This document shows positions 1 through 8,132 of a stretch of DNA of 64,000 nt, one piece after another (positions within the stretch are counted from its first letter, which is position 1; the number at the start of each line of letters is the position of its first letter). The stretch comes from Opitutaceae bacterium. GTDB lineage: Bacteria > Verrucomicrobiota > Verrucomicrobiia > Opitutales > Opitutaceae. The DNA is taken from NCBI GenBank assembly GCA_028284235.1, contig JANQSC010000081.1, forward strand, positions 1 to 64,000. Direction: 5' to 3'. The notes under the pieces are model-generated. The model had not been told where the DNA came from. It made no database searches and saw only the letters and a program-made list of their open reading frames with translations. Both the position numbers and the translations under genes were made by a program.

Positions 1-24
1 GTGCATCGCTGAGGGGCAACCTAC

Positions 25-104
25 GTAGGGCCTTGGCTTGCGGAGCGCCGCATATGAAGATCCATTGGGCTAACGTCGCGGCGCTCCGCAAGCGAAGGCC
101 CTAC
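25..104. repeat. Long-stem palindromic repeat (family A related)
   Basis: Two 27-base arms (25-51 and 78-104) are inverted copies of each other with one mismatch, separated by 26 bases. The ends read GTAGGGCCTT... and ...AAGGCCCTAC, the same termini as the 118-bp repeats at 6324-6441 and 24453-24571. It lies 17 bases beyond the stop codon of the giant minus-strand gene, so it may also act as a transcription terminator. There is no U-run, so intrinsic termination is uncertain. A REP or MITE origin is inference. Confidence 0.75.
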
Positions 105-121
105 GATAATGCTACTCGTCC

Positions 122-3100
122 CTACAATTCGAATACACGCAGGCGAATAAACTCTGCGTCGACGTTCTCCAGCAGGGCGCTGAGCGTGATGCGGGTCGTG
201 AGTGACTCCACTACTGTTTCGACTTCTTCGCTTTCCAGAGTCTGCCAATTGGCGAGATCGGTCGACCACTCAAGTTCGTAGTCGAGATCGGTCATTCCAT
301 TGGCCCAGGAAAATTCTATAGTGGCCCCCGTCACCACGCCGGAGCCATCCTTCACTAAGGTCGTAGCGTAGCGATCCGACGCAGTGGCCCGCAGCGGGTC
401 GCCGTCGAAGGCGTATTCGAGCAGATTGCGGTAGCCGTCTCCGTCCGGATCCGCTTGCGGTCCACTGATTGACTCGTCCGCCAGCTGTTCGGCGGTGAAC
501 ACTGCCGTCCTCCAAGCTTCGAAAGTGGAGACGTCGAGCACGTCCGCTGTCGCCGTGACTCCGGTCGCTCCTACCACGACGTCGATCTGCAGGCGGCTCG
601 AGGGGATATCGTAGTTGATCGCCTCGAAGGCGCCCGCAATCGAGGTCGCCACGAAAGGCGTGTATTCCGCCCCGTCGGCCGGCATGTTGTCCTCGATGCA
701 CTGGATGAGCAGCTCGCCCGCCAGCGTCGCGGTTCCTTCTACGACAATCTGATCGTAGTCGTCGCCCGGGACCGTCCCGCCCAGTTCTAGAGCGAGGGTG
801 CCGCCTTCTTCTTGAATCAAGTCTTCCTCGATGGTGATCGAGCCCGCGGAAAAGCCGGGAGCCATGTAGCCTTTATTGATGACATTTCCGCCCACGAAAC
901 TTCCGGTGCCGAAGACGCTGCCTTCGTTGCGGAAAAGCCCGTCGTTACCGTCGGACGCGACCATCTCGAAACGTCCTGGGGCCAGCCGCAGCGAGCCTGT
1001 ATTCAAAAACGTATTGGCCGTCATCCGTACGGTCCCGTTCTCCAAACGCAGGTTGCCCTTGTTCGTAAAGTCCTCCGAGAAAAAGGGTATACCGCCAATC
1101 GTCCCAACCAGATCGAAATTCAGCGGGTCACCCTTGAGGGTCACGTTCGCTGACAATCCCAGCTCGGCAAAGTAAAAATCCGTCGAGTTGACGTCGGACT
1201 GAAAGTCGATGTCCGACTGTACGTCGACGATCCACTGCCCCTCCTCCAATGCTCCTTTAGCGCCATCTATGACTCTCACCGTTTCCGGAGCTGGATCCGT
1301 GAAGAAAAGATGGGTACGGTTGGTGGCTTCCACCGTGCCGAATACGCCATCGTCCGAAGCGTAGAATTGGGGTTCGATAATGTCCTTTCGATCGTCCGCG
1401 CCCGATCGCGTGTTTACCGTGAGGAATCCGGAGTTGATGAATTGAGTACCCAATCCGTTGTTCGTCGTAATCAAGCCCGTCAAGGGAGGCAGATTACCTG
1501 AAAGTAGCCCAATGTTGAATTCCCCTTCGTTGAGAATCCGCGTGTTGGCGGCCGTCATGGAAATCGTGTAATCCGATGGCAATGTGACCGTTCCTCCCGT
1601 CCCGTTGCGCAAATTGGACTCCAGATTGACCGATGACAAATTGTCGTTTGTAACGAATTCGAGCACGCCCTCCTTGTTGTAGATCTCGCCCCTGCGCAGG
1701 GTGAACGCGGTCGAGGCGATTTCGATCTTCGACCCCACATTCGTCAACGTCACGTCGTCGTCTTCGAATTCCAATACCTGGCCTTCAAACAAGAAAGTGC
1801 CTCCACCCCTTATTTCGAGATCGGATTCGATTGTGTGCGTTTCGATCCCCTCGGTTTCGGAGTTCGAAAAAATCAAACGCGCTCCGGGGGAAATCGACAA
1901 AGCGTCTACGCCAATCGCCCGCGTCCGCCAAAAGGAGTTCTCGCTGAAGGCCAGATCGCCTTCCAGAACTTGGACCGTTCCTTCGTTGACAAAACGCGCG
2001 TCCATCAATGCCGGCAACACTCCCTCTTTCCGCAAGGTTCCGCTGCTCGAGTTTCCAAATATAGCGGTCACTTCCGGATTCGCGATCAGACTAAGCGACT
2101 GCATCGTCCAGGTGCCCTCGTTGGAAATGATAAAATCCTCGTCCGTCACGCTGGGGGCCGTGAGTTCAACCGTACCCTCCTGCAATACGAGCTGCTTGTT
2201 CGCGAACGGGTTGATCGTATTCGTAACGGTGAGATTAGGCCCTGGAATATCCTTGGTGATCAATAGCGTGCCTGTATTTTCGAATACTGAAGCGACTTCG
2301 CCGCGCTTGAAAAGCATGCGTCCCTCATTCTTGAATACGCCATTCCCTTCGATCACCGCTTGCTCGGTAATTTCCATGGCTCCAGAGGTAATCGACATAT
2401 TAAACCGGGCTACGCTGTCGTCTTGCACAGTGAATTTATTCCCTTTGAATTCGATGGTCCCGTCGCCTGAGCCTAACACATCTCCGTTCGCCCGTATTCC
2501 GATATCGAGAAAATCCGGTTCATCCGGATTTTCGAACACCATGCGAGCGCCTGATGCCACCGTGTAGCGGGAATTTTCGTGGGTGCCTTCGTTTTTAAGT
2601 ATCAACTCTCCCGATACGACATCGAATACGCCCAGATTCGAATTCATAAACGGCTCGATCGTGAAGGGGTTTCCGCCATTCACGCCTTCCAGCCGAATTG
2701 TCCCGTCGTTGTTCATTCCCCAAAGGATGTTGTTCGTCGGGGCGCCGATCGTTCCGGAGTGGGCCTTCAGTGTCCCGCCGTCCTTCACGGTGAGAAAGCC
2801 GTTTTCTAGAATATCCAGCGAAACGCCTTCCGGCAGCTCGCCGGTTCCGAACAGGTTCGTCCGAACGCCGATCCCATGAAGGTCCTTGCCGCCGTCGGCG
2901 GCGGAGAGAAACGCCGCATCGGATCCCGCGATCACATTAAGCTCGCCCGGTCCCACAACCTGCCCATTTCTCAACTCGGAATCGCCTCCCAGGAAAAGGT
3001 CCTGATTGATGGTCAATTCCGAATTCAGCTCCAGTCCTTCGATGTCCGACTCCTCCTCGATCGTCAGCGACGCGTTGACGATCAGCGATCCCCCTGCATC

Positions 3101-4861
3101 GATCGTCTTGATATGCACCGGCTGGGAGATGGTGATCGTCGCGTTGGCCACGCCGATTGTTTCCGTGCCTTCCAGGTTGCCCGGCGCTTGAGTCGCAACA
3201 GTACCAGCCTCCTCGTCGTTCCAATTGGAGGCTTTGTGCCAGTCGTCGTCCCCGGCATTGCCGGTCCAGATGTACTTGTCGGTGGGATCGGGCGCGGCCA
3301 TGGCGGTGAATATGCCCTCGTCGGTCCGGGTATCCGCGTCGGTTTCGCTGTCCTCGAACTCAGCCACAAAAACGAAATTGCCGCTAGCGCTGAATAGATC
3401 GAAGAAACGATGGTCGCCGAGCGTGGTCGCTCCGCCCGCAAAGCCCAGATTGGCGAATCCGATTACCTCCCGACCCTCCAGCATGTCGCCGACATTCACT
3501 ACGTTCGTTAGCTCGCCTTCGGAATCGCGTACCCAGATTCCCTCTACGTTTTGGCTTTCTGCCAAAAAGAGCATATCGCCTTCGTCGCTGACATCCAAGA
3601 GCTCGAAATCCGTCAGCCCATTCTCGGGGTCCCGGGACACCAGTTGCGATATGCTGCCATCGATGATGCTGCGTTTCCAAAGGCCATTGACTACGGAATC
3701 GTCCGCCCGCCTCCCGATGGCCTCGAAGTAAATCTCGCCGACGAAATCGAGCTGTATCGAATTACTGTCTACAGACGTGAAGGCGACACTTCCCTGGTCT
3801 GTCACCGTGAATATATCGGGGTCGTTCAAGTTCGGCGTGCTGTCGACCTGCATAAACGGATCGAGAGTCGCCCCAAACGGGGTCCCGATCCAGTAGGCAT
3901 GGGTCGTTTGGGAGCCCAGTTCCACCACTCCCGAGAAAACGATCGTCCGGTCGTTCTCGATATCCAGGTAGAGCATGTTGAGGCCGCCAGTAAGATTGAT
4001 GATGTAGTCCGGTATCCCCGGCGCCGGGTCCCCTTCTCGCAGAATGAGAGTGAACTCCCCGTCATCCTCCATCCAGAGCGAATCGTTCGTTCCGGAAGGA
4101 GCGCCCGCTCCCGCCATCTGGGCGCTAAAGAAGGTATTCCCTCCCTCAGACTGATTGACGGAGTGGAACCCGAAGAAGGTCGCGTCCGCGATCCCCGGAA
4201 CGTCCTCGCCGGCGAAGACAATCTTGCGAACGCCGTTCTCCGAATCCGCTTGGAAAATCCCCTTCGCCGGATCGATCTGGTCGTCTGCGAAAATGAAGGT
4301 CGAGCTGAAAGTCGTTTGCCCCGCCTCGTTCAGCGCCAAGGCCGACACGTCCACTTCGAAACGCCCCACGTTCATCGGATCCGCCGGCAGTAGATTCGCG
4401 TTCGAGTCATCGGCCGGCGTCAACGAGATCAGATCCCCTTCGAAAGGCTTGTTGGCGATTACGTTTTGCAGCCCCGAGTCAAGGGGCGCCATGTAGTCGA
4501 ACGCGAATAGTTTGTCCCCATTGCTATCCATCCGGTTGTGAGGCAACCCGATCGAGCGGAACGCGTCGGCGTCGTCGAACTCCGCGATCACGCTCAGCGA
4601 TCCTGGAACGCTCGCATAGTAGATCCCCCGCGGCAGATCGCGCAGAAAATCCTGCCCGCGGGTGGTGATCCCGGCAAAGGCCACCGATCCGTCTTCGAAC
4701 ATGTGCACCGCCCGGTAAAACCGGAATTCCTCTTCTAGCCCCGGGACGGAATCGCCGCTGATCGACACTTTTTGGATTTCGTAGGTTTCCGCTCGGAGCG
4801 AAAGCGCGCTGACAACCGCGACGGCAAATAAGGAGAACAAGAGCGACGATCGGGAATTCAT
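122..4861 (-). CDS. Giant secreted repeat protein with autotransporter-like passenger and verrucomicrobial C-terminal module
   Basis: 1579 residues with an N-terminal signal peptide (about residues 1-24, ending SLRA). Residues about 30-520 contain spaced 'N/D-E-G-x-x-x-F' units of the kind called choice-of-anchor tandem repeats (NxxGxxAF). Around residue 535 a 'W.G..GDDDW..ASNW' block opens a long beta-helix-like region rich in 'L.N.GT...' units, like autotransporter passenger repeats. The last about 130 residues hold a 'DPDGDGYRNLLEYAFDGDP' segment and a beta-sandwich-like end, a module typical of large exported Verrucomicrobiota proteins. There is no beta-barrel, so surface display would need another system. 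The ligand or substrate is unknown. It appears to be a single-gene unit followed by a palindromic repeat. Confidence 0.8.
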   Translation of the reverse strand: MNSRSSLLFSLFAVAVVSALSLRAETYEIQKVSISGDSVPGLEEEFRFYRAVHMFEDGSVAFAGITTRGQDFLRDLPRGIYYASVPGSLSVIAEFDDADAFRSIGLPHNRMDSNGDKLFAFDYMAPLDSGLQNVIANKPFEGDLISLTPADDSNANLLPADPMNVGRFEVDVSALALNEAGQTTFSSTFIFADDQIDPAKGIFQADSENGVRKIVFAGEDVPGIADATFFGFHSVNQSEGGNTFFSAQMAGAGAPSGTNDSLWMEDDGEFTLILREGDPAPGIPDYIINLTGGLNMLYLDIENDRTIVFSGVVELGSQTTHAYWIGTPFGATLDPFMQVDSTPNLNDPDIFTVTDQGSVAFTSVDSNSIQLDFVGEIYFEAIGRRADDSVVNGLWKRSIIDGSISQLVSRDPENGLTDFELLDVSDEGDMLFLAESQNVEGIWVRDSEGELTNVVNVGDMLEGREVIGFANLGFAGGATTLGDHRFFDLFSASGNFVFVAEFEDSETDADTRTDEGIFTAMAAPDPTDKYIWTGNAGDDDWHKASNWNDEEAGTVATQAPGNLEGTETIGVANATITISQPVHIKTIDAGGSLIVNASLTIEEESDIEGLELNSELTINQDLFLGGDSELRNGQVVGPGELNVIAGSDAAFLSAADGGKDLHGIGVRTNLFGTGELPEGVSLDILENGFLTVKDGGTLKAHSGTIGAPTNNILWGMNNDGTIRLEGVNGGNPFTIEPFMNSNLGVFDVVSGELILKNEGTHENSRYTVASGARMVFENPDEPDFLDIGIRANGDVLGSGDGTIEFKGNKFTVQDDSVARFNMSITSGAMEITEQAVIEGNGVFKNEGRMLFKRGEVASVFENTGTLLITKDIPGPNLTVTNTINPFANKQLVLQEGTVELTAPSVTDEDFIISNEGTWTMQSLSLIANPEVTAIFGNSSSGTLRKEGVLPALMDARFVNEGTVQVLEGDLAFSENSFWRTRAIGVDALSISPGARLIFSNSETEGIETHTIESDLEIRGGGTFLFEGQVLEFEDDDVTLTNVGSKIEIASTAFTLRRGEIYNKEGVLEFVTNDNLSSVNLESNLRNGTGGTVTLPSDYTISMTAANTRILNEGEFNIGLLSGNLPPLTGLITTNNGLGTQFINSGFLTVNTRSGADDRKDIIEPQFYASDDGVFGTVEATNRTHLFFTDPAPETVRVIDGAKGALEEGQWIVDVQSDIDFQSDVNSTDFYFAELGLSANVTLKGDPLNFDLVGTIGGIPFFSEDFTNKGNLRLENGTVRMTANTFLNTGSLRLAPGRFEMVASDGNDGLFRNEGSVFGTGSFVGGNVINKGYMAPGFSAGSITIEEDLIQEEGGTLALELGGTVPGDDYDQIVVEGTATLAGELLIQCIEDNMPADGAEYTPFVATSIAGAFEAINYDIPSSRLQIDVVVGATGVTATADVLDVSTFEAWRTAVFTAEQLADESISGPQADPDGDGYRNLLEYAFDGDPLRATASDRYATTLVKDGSGVVTGATIEFSWANGMTDLDYELEWSTDLANWQTLESEEVETVVESLTTRITLSALLENVDAEFIRLRVFEL

Positions 4862-5069
4862 GGGGCGAAGAGGTAGTTAAGGGCGCCTATCGAAGCTTTG
4901 CTAGAAACTGCGAGACGAGGCGAATTGAGAGTAGCTTCCAACCCGCGCGGGTGTCAATTGTCCAAAAGCTGCTCGACTCTGGGTAAGCTAAGTCTGTCAC
5001 TTCGATTCATTTCGGGATAGTCACGCAGCCCAAAACCCTTCATACCGCTTGACTAACAAAAATCCTTCC

Positions 5070-6287
5070 ATGCTAAAACCACGCTCTATTTCGCTGCTCC
5101 TGCTGGCAGTCCTGGCGCCGTCGCTCCGCGCCGAAGAACCCTGCGACACGCTCCAAACCATGGGGATCATCTACGATTCCAACGACCCGGCCCTCAGCCG
5201 CGTCAAGCTCTTCGGCATGGCCCAGTACCAGGTCGGCTACGTTGACGGCACCGACTCCGCCGGGAACGACTTCTCCGACAGCCAAAGCGAATTCCGCCGC
5301 ATCTGGCTTGGAGCGGGCGCCAACTTCCTCAACGGCTTCACCTTCAAAAGCGTGCTCAGCGTCACCCAGGGTAAAAACGCCGCCACCGGCTCCCAGAAAA
5401 TCGAGTTCAAGCACTTCCGAAACCTCTACGTCTCTTACGACTTCACGAAGAGCAACAACTCCTTCTCCGACTACGACAAATTCGAAGTCGGCTACGGCCG
5501 CCGCAGCCTCAAGCTCGTAGACGAGTGGCAGCGCTCCGCCACTCACTTCAACCCCGTCGAACGCTCTCCCCTTTCCAACAAACTCTGGCCCACGGACCAG
5601 GGCGGCTCCCACCCAGCCGGCCTCTGGATTCGAACCGCAAAGGACCGCAACGACTTCCAAGTCGGCCTCTTCTCCACCACCCAGGACGACGAATTTCCCG
5701 GATGGGAAGACGGCACGCTCCTCTACTCGCAACTGGAACACGATCTCACCGAAGGATCCTACTTCGACCTGAAGGAACTCGTTTTCAGCGCGTACGTCCA
5801 AGACGCCGACATCACCGACGACCAGCTCGCCCGCGGCAACGAATGGGGCGGCTCCGCCATCCTTCGCCTCCACAAAGGCCCGTGGGAAATACACTCGACC
5901 CTCGCAGCCGGACGCAATGGAGCCACCATCAACCCCGATCGCGACGGGGACTTCTGGGGACTCAGTTTCATGCCCATGTTCTGGCTGGTGGAAGACAAAG
6001 TGAAATTCGTCTCCCGCTACCAGTACCAGAGCGCCGACGCCCCCGAAGGCATCCGCCTAAACAGCCGCTACGCCCGGTCCGCCGGAGCCCGAGGCGAAGC
6101 CGACATATCCCTGACCGGCGGACGCGGCGACACCCACCACAACCTCTATTTCGGCATCAACTACTACTTCTGCGGCGACAACATGAAGATCGTATCCGGC
6201 ATCGAATACGACGACATCGAAACCGCCAACGGCATCAACGTATTCAAAGGCTGGACCGCCGCCTCCGCCTTCCGCATCTACTTCTAG
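5070..6287 (+). CDS. Phosphate-selective porin O/P-like outer-membrane protein
   Basis: 405 residues from the ATG at 5070; an upstream TTG at 5049 is in frame but would put a polar stretch before the signal peptide. The signal peptide is hydrophobic and ends at 'LRAEE'. The mature part is rich in aromatic residues and alternating polar/hydrophobic strands, and it ends in 'FRIYF', a C-terminal aromatic as in BAM-inserted barrels. The pattern 'SEFRRIWLGAGANFLNGFTFKSVL', followed by strands with a conserved 'NLYVSYDF', fits the OprO/OprP family. The family forms anion-selective trimeric pores, often for phosphate or polyphosphate; the substrate here is not evident. No phosphate gene is nearby. 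Confidence 0.75.
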   Translation: MLKPRSISLLLLAVLAPSLRAEEPCDTLQTMGIIYDSNDPALSRVKLFGMAQYQVGYVDGTDSAGNDFSDSQSEFRRIWLGAGANFLNGFTFKSVLSVTQGKNAATGSQKIEFKHFRNLYVSYDFTKSNNSFSDYDKFEVGYGRRSLKLVDEWQRSATHFNPVERSPLSNKLWPTDQGGSHPAGLWIRTAKDRNDFQVGLFSTTQDDEFPGWEDGTLLYSQLEHDLTEGSYFDLKELVFSAYVQDADITDDQLARGNEWGGSAILRLHKGPWEIHSTLAAGRNGATINPDRDGDFWGLSFMPMFWLVEDKVKFVSRYQYQSADAPEGIRLNSRYARSAGARGEADISLTGGRGDTHHNLYFGINYYFCGDNMKIVSGIEYDDIETANGINVFKGWTAASAFRIYF

Positions 6288-6323
6288 ACGAGTGCTCAAC
6301 GATTACTCTGATGCGCATTTTTT

Positions 6324-6441
6324 GTAGGGCCTTCGCTTGCCCGTTCGAGAGCCTCAGGGCCATGAGCTTCGTCGAATGGCGAAGCGCCGCGTCGTTAAAT
6401 TCCAAGCGGCATTCGCGGCATGGCGCAAGCGCCAGCCCTAC
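6324..6441 (+). repeat. 118-bp MITE-like repeat, copy 2 of family A
   Basis: Starts GTAGGGCCTTCGCTTGCC and ends GGCGCAAGCGCCAGCCCTAC, so its termini are imperfect inverted repeats. A near-identical element lies in the opposite orientation at 24453-24571; the two align over the full length with clustered differences in the middle. It fills most of the space between the porin and the DoxX-like gene. There is no transposase inside, so it is non-autonomous. A short reading frame (MSFVEWRSAAS) is conserved between the copies but is probably incidental. Confidence 0.85.
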
Positions 6442-6495
6442 ATTTTCCACTCACTTCACTCCTCACCATTCACCCTTCACTCTTAAAAAAACCAC

Positions 6496-7344
6496 ATGTC
6501 CGATTCCTTCCTCAAACCCACCACCGTCGAACAGTTGCAGCACCGCCTGCACTGGGTCCTGCGCGTCACCGTCGCCTGCTGCTTCATCGGCCATGGCGCC
6601 TGGGGCGTCATCACCAAAGAAGGCTGGCTGCCTTTCTTCCGCTCGCAGGGCATCCCCGACGAAATCGCCTGGAAACTGATGCCCATTATCGGGGCCTTCG
6701 ACATCATCATGGCCATCCTGGTGCTGATCAAGCCGCGCCGTATCATTATCTTCTGGATGCTGCTCTGGGCCCTCTGGACCGCTATCCTGCGTCCTATCGC
6801 CGGCACCCCCGGCACCTGGGAATTCTGGGAACGCGCCGGCAACTACCTGCCGCCCCTCATGCTCCTTATCATGGGCGGAGCGATCGCTATGCGCTGGAAA
6901 GACTGGTTTTCTGGATACACCGAGCCGACTCTCAATGAGGACAAAATCGGCGTGCTCCACTTCATCTGCCGGACCACCATCGCCCTGCTCCTCATCGGGC
7001 ACGGCGGCTTCGGGGCCTTCGTCGAAAAGGAAATGATCATCAACCACTTCGCCTCGATCGGCCTCCCCGCCGACGTCGGCTTCATCAACGTCGTCGGCTG
7101 GTTCGAGATTATCCTGGGAATCGTTGTATTCATCGCCCCGGTACTGCCCGTCGTGTGGGTGGCCCTCGTCTGGAAAGTCTTCACTGAGTTCCTCTACATC
7201 ACCGACGGCGGACTAATCAACATCTTCGAGTTCATCGAGCGCTGGGGCGACTACGGCGTTCCCGTAGCCCTGATCCTCATCATCAACTACCAGGCCAAGC
7301 AAAAAGCCAGCGGCGCTGCCGTCGAAAGCCAAGCCGCCGCCTAG
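6496..7344 (+). CDS. DoxX-like integral membrane protein
   Basis: 282 residues with about eight hydrophobic segments in two similar halves. Each half contains a 'C.F.GHG.WG/LIGHGGFGAF' motif (about residues 30-40 and 165-175) followed by 'ii.a.di..ai' and 'P.....W..l', the signature of the DoxX/DoxD-like family. Both halves look like one DoxX domain, so this is probably an internal duplication. DoxX proteins are inner-membrane proteins linked to thiol or sulfur oxidation and to redox stress in some bacteria; no specific reaction can be assigned. It is followed by an intrinsic terminator (7366-7424), so it is transcribed apart from the cupin gene. Confidence 0.75.
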   Translation: MSDSFLKPTTVEQLQHRLHWVLRVTVACCFIGHGAWGVITKEGWLPFFRSQGIPDEIAWKLMPIIGAFDIIMAILVLIKPRRIIIFWMLLWALWTAILRPIAGTPGTWEFWERAGNYLPPLMLLIMGGAIAMRWKDWFSGYTEPTLNEDKIGVLHFICRTTIALLLIGHGGFGAFVEKEMIINHFASIGLPADVGFINVVGWFEIILGIVVFIAPVLPVVWVALVWKVFTEFLYITDGGLINIFEFIERWGDYGVPVALILIINYQAKQKASGAAVESQAAA

Positions 7345-7365
7345 CAAAACACTCACCCCTCAACC

Positions 7366-7424
7366 AGGAGCGCGTTCGAGTTCGGCCCATTCAATACGGC
7401 GACGCTCGAACCCGCTCCTTTTTT
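7366..7424 (+). terminator. Intrinsic terminator after the DoxX-like gene
   Basis: Arms AGGAGCGCGTTCGAG and CTCGAACCCGCTCCT pair with one mismatch across a 24-base loop and are followed by TTTTTTATT. It lies 22 bases after the DoxX-like stop codon and ends just before the cupin ATG. Confidence 0.75.
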
Positions 7425-7428
7425 ATTA

Positions 7429-7923
7429 ATGAAGACCGCCGCAATCATTGACGCTCTAAAGCTCGAGCCCCATCCAGAAGGCGGCTACTTCCGACGCATT
7501 TACACCTCGGACAAAAGCGCTCCCATCGGGCCCGAGCAGGCCGAACGCAAAACGCTCACCTGCATCCACTATCTCCTTACATTGGACGCGCCTCTCGGGG
7601 CGCTCCATGTCAATCAGTCCGACATCGTCCACTTCTACCAGCTCGGCGATCCCGTCGAATATACACTCGTCTCCCCCGACGGAACTATCGAACGCGTCAC
7701 CCTCGGACCCGACATCGACAGCGGCCACCAACTCCACCTAACCGTCCCCGGAAACTGGTGGAAAGCAAGCCAACTCAAAACCGGAGCCTGGAGCCTCGTC
7801 AGCGAAGCCGTCTCCCCAGGATTCGAATACGCGGACATGCGCTTCATCGAGCACCCCGAAGTCAAAGAGAGATTCCCAGGCCTCTTGAGCGCACTTATTC
7901 CGCTTCTAGGTCGGACAAGGTAG
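7429..7923 (+). CDS. Cupin-superfamily protein, DUF985 (Cupin_5) type
   Basis: 164 residues covering the whole family length. The opening 'LKLEPHPEGGYFRRIYTS' is the family hallmark. It is followed by 'IHYLL', 'HVNQSDIVHFYQLGDPVEY' and 'VPGNWWKASQLKTGAWSLVSEAVSPGFEY', with the 'GF.f.DfE/m' ending typical of these cupins. DUF985 proteins fold as a jelly roll; the function is undefined, and some annotate it as a sugar-epimerase-like cupin. It is cytoplasmic (no signal peptide) and is followed by an array of hairpins (7924-8125) rather than another gene. Confidence 0.85.
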   Translation: MKTAAIIDALKLEPHPEGGYFRRIYTSDKSAPIGPEQAERKTLTCIHYLLTLDAPLGALHVNQSDIVHFYQLGDPVEYTLVSPDGTIERVTLGPDIDSGHQLHLTVPGNWWKASQLKTGAWSLVSEAVSPGFEYADMRFIEHPEVKERFPGLLSALIPLLGRTR

Positions 7924-8125
7924 GGACGGACCGCCGGGCCGTCCGATGCATGTTTTTCCGTCACCGTCCCGACACGGTCGGGACTAGGAGTCTCGTCTTC
8001 GCGAGACATTAAGGATCCCCGGCCAGCCGGGGAAATAAAGTTATCTAAAAAGAAACCTTATCTGCCGACCCAAGGGAGGCATCCTATTTCCGCAACGCGG
8101 ATCCTAGCTCTCCCGCGCGGGAGAG
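7924..8125. repeat. Cluster of five compact hairpins between convergent genes, including a family C repeat
   Basis: Five separate inverted repeats occur in 200 bases: GGACGG/CCGTCC (7924-7944), GTCCCGAC-ACG-GTCGGGAC (7966-7984), GTCTCG-TCTTCG-CGAGAC (7990-8007), CCCCGG-CCAG-CCGGGG (8017-8032) and the 18-base palindrome CTCTCCCGCGCGGGAGAG (8108-8125). Between the last two lies 'AAACCTTATC...CCTATTT...GCGGATCCTAGC' (8053-8107), which recurs in diverged form at 62242-62294. The cupin and the next gene converge here, so the array could end transcription from both sides. REP-type origin is inference. Confidence 0.65.
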
Positions 8126-8132
8126 CGGTGAC

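Noticed and set aside
4862..5069. Riboswitch or other structured leader before the porin gene
   Set aside because: About 200 bases with no recognisable conserved RNA motif; only a plain promoter region can be claimed.
5073..5894. Long minus-strand reading frame of 273 residues
   Set aside because: It is antisense to the porin gene, which has a signal peptide and a terminal aromatic residue; the antisense frame has a biased Val/Glu/Gly composition typical of a shadow frame.
6420..6938. Frame starting inside repeat A and running into the DoxX-like gene
   Set aside because: Out of frame with the DoxX domain and rich in Arg/His/Pro; a shadow.
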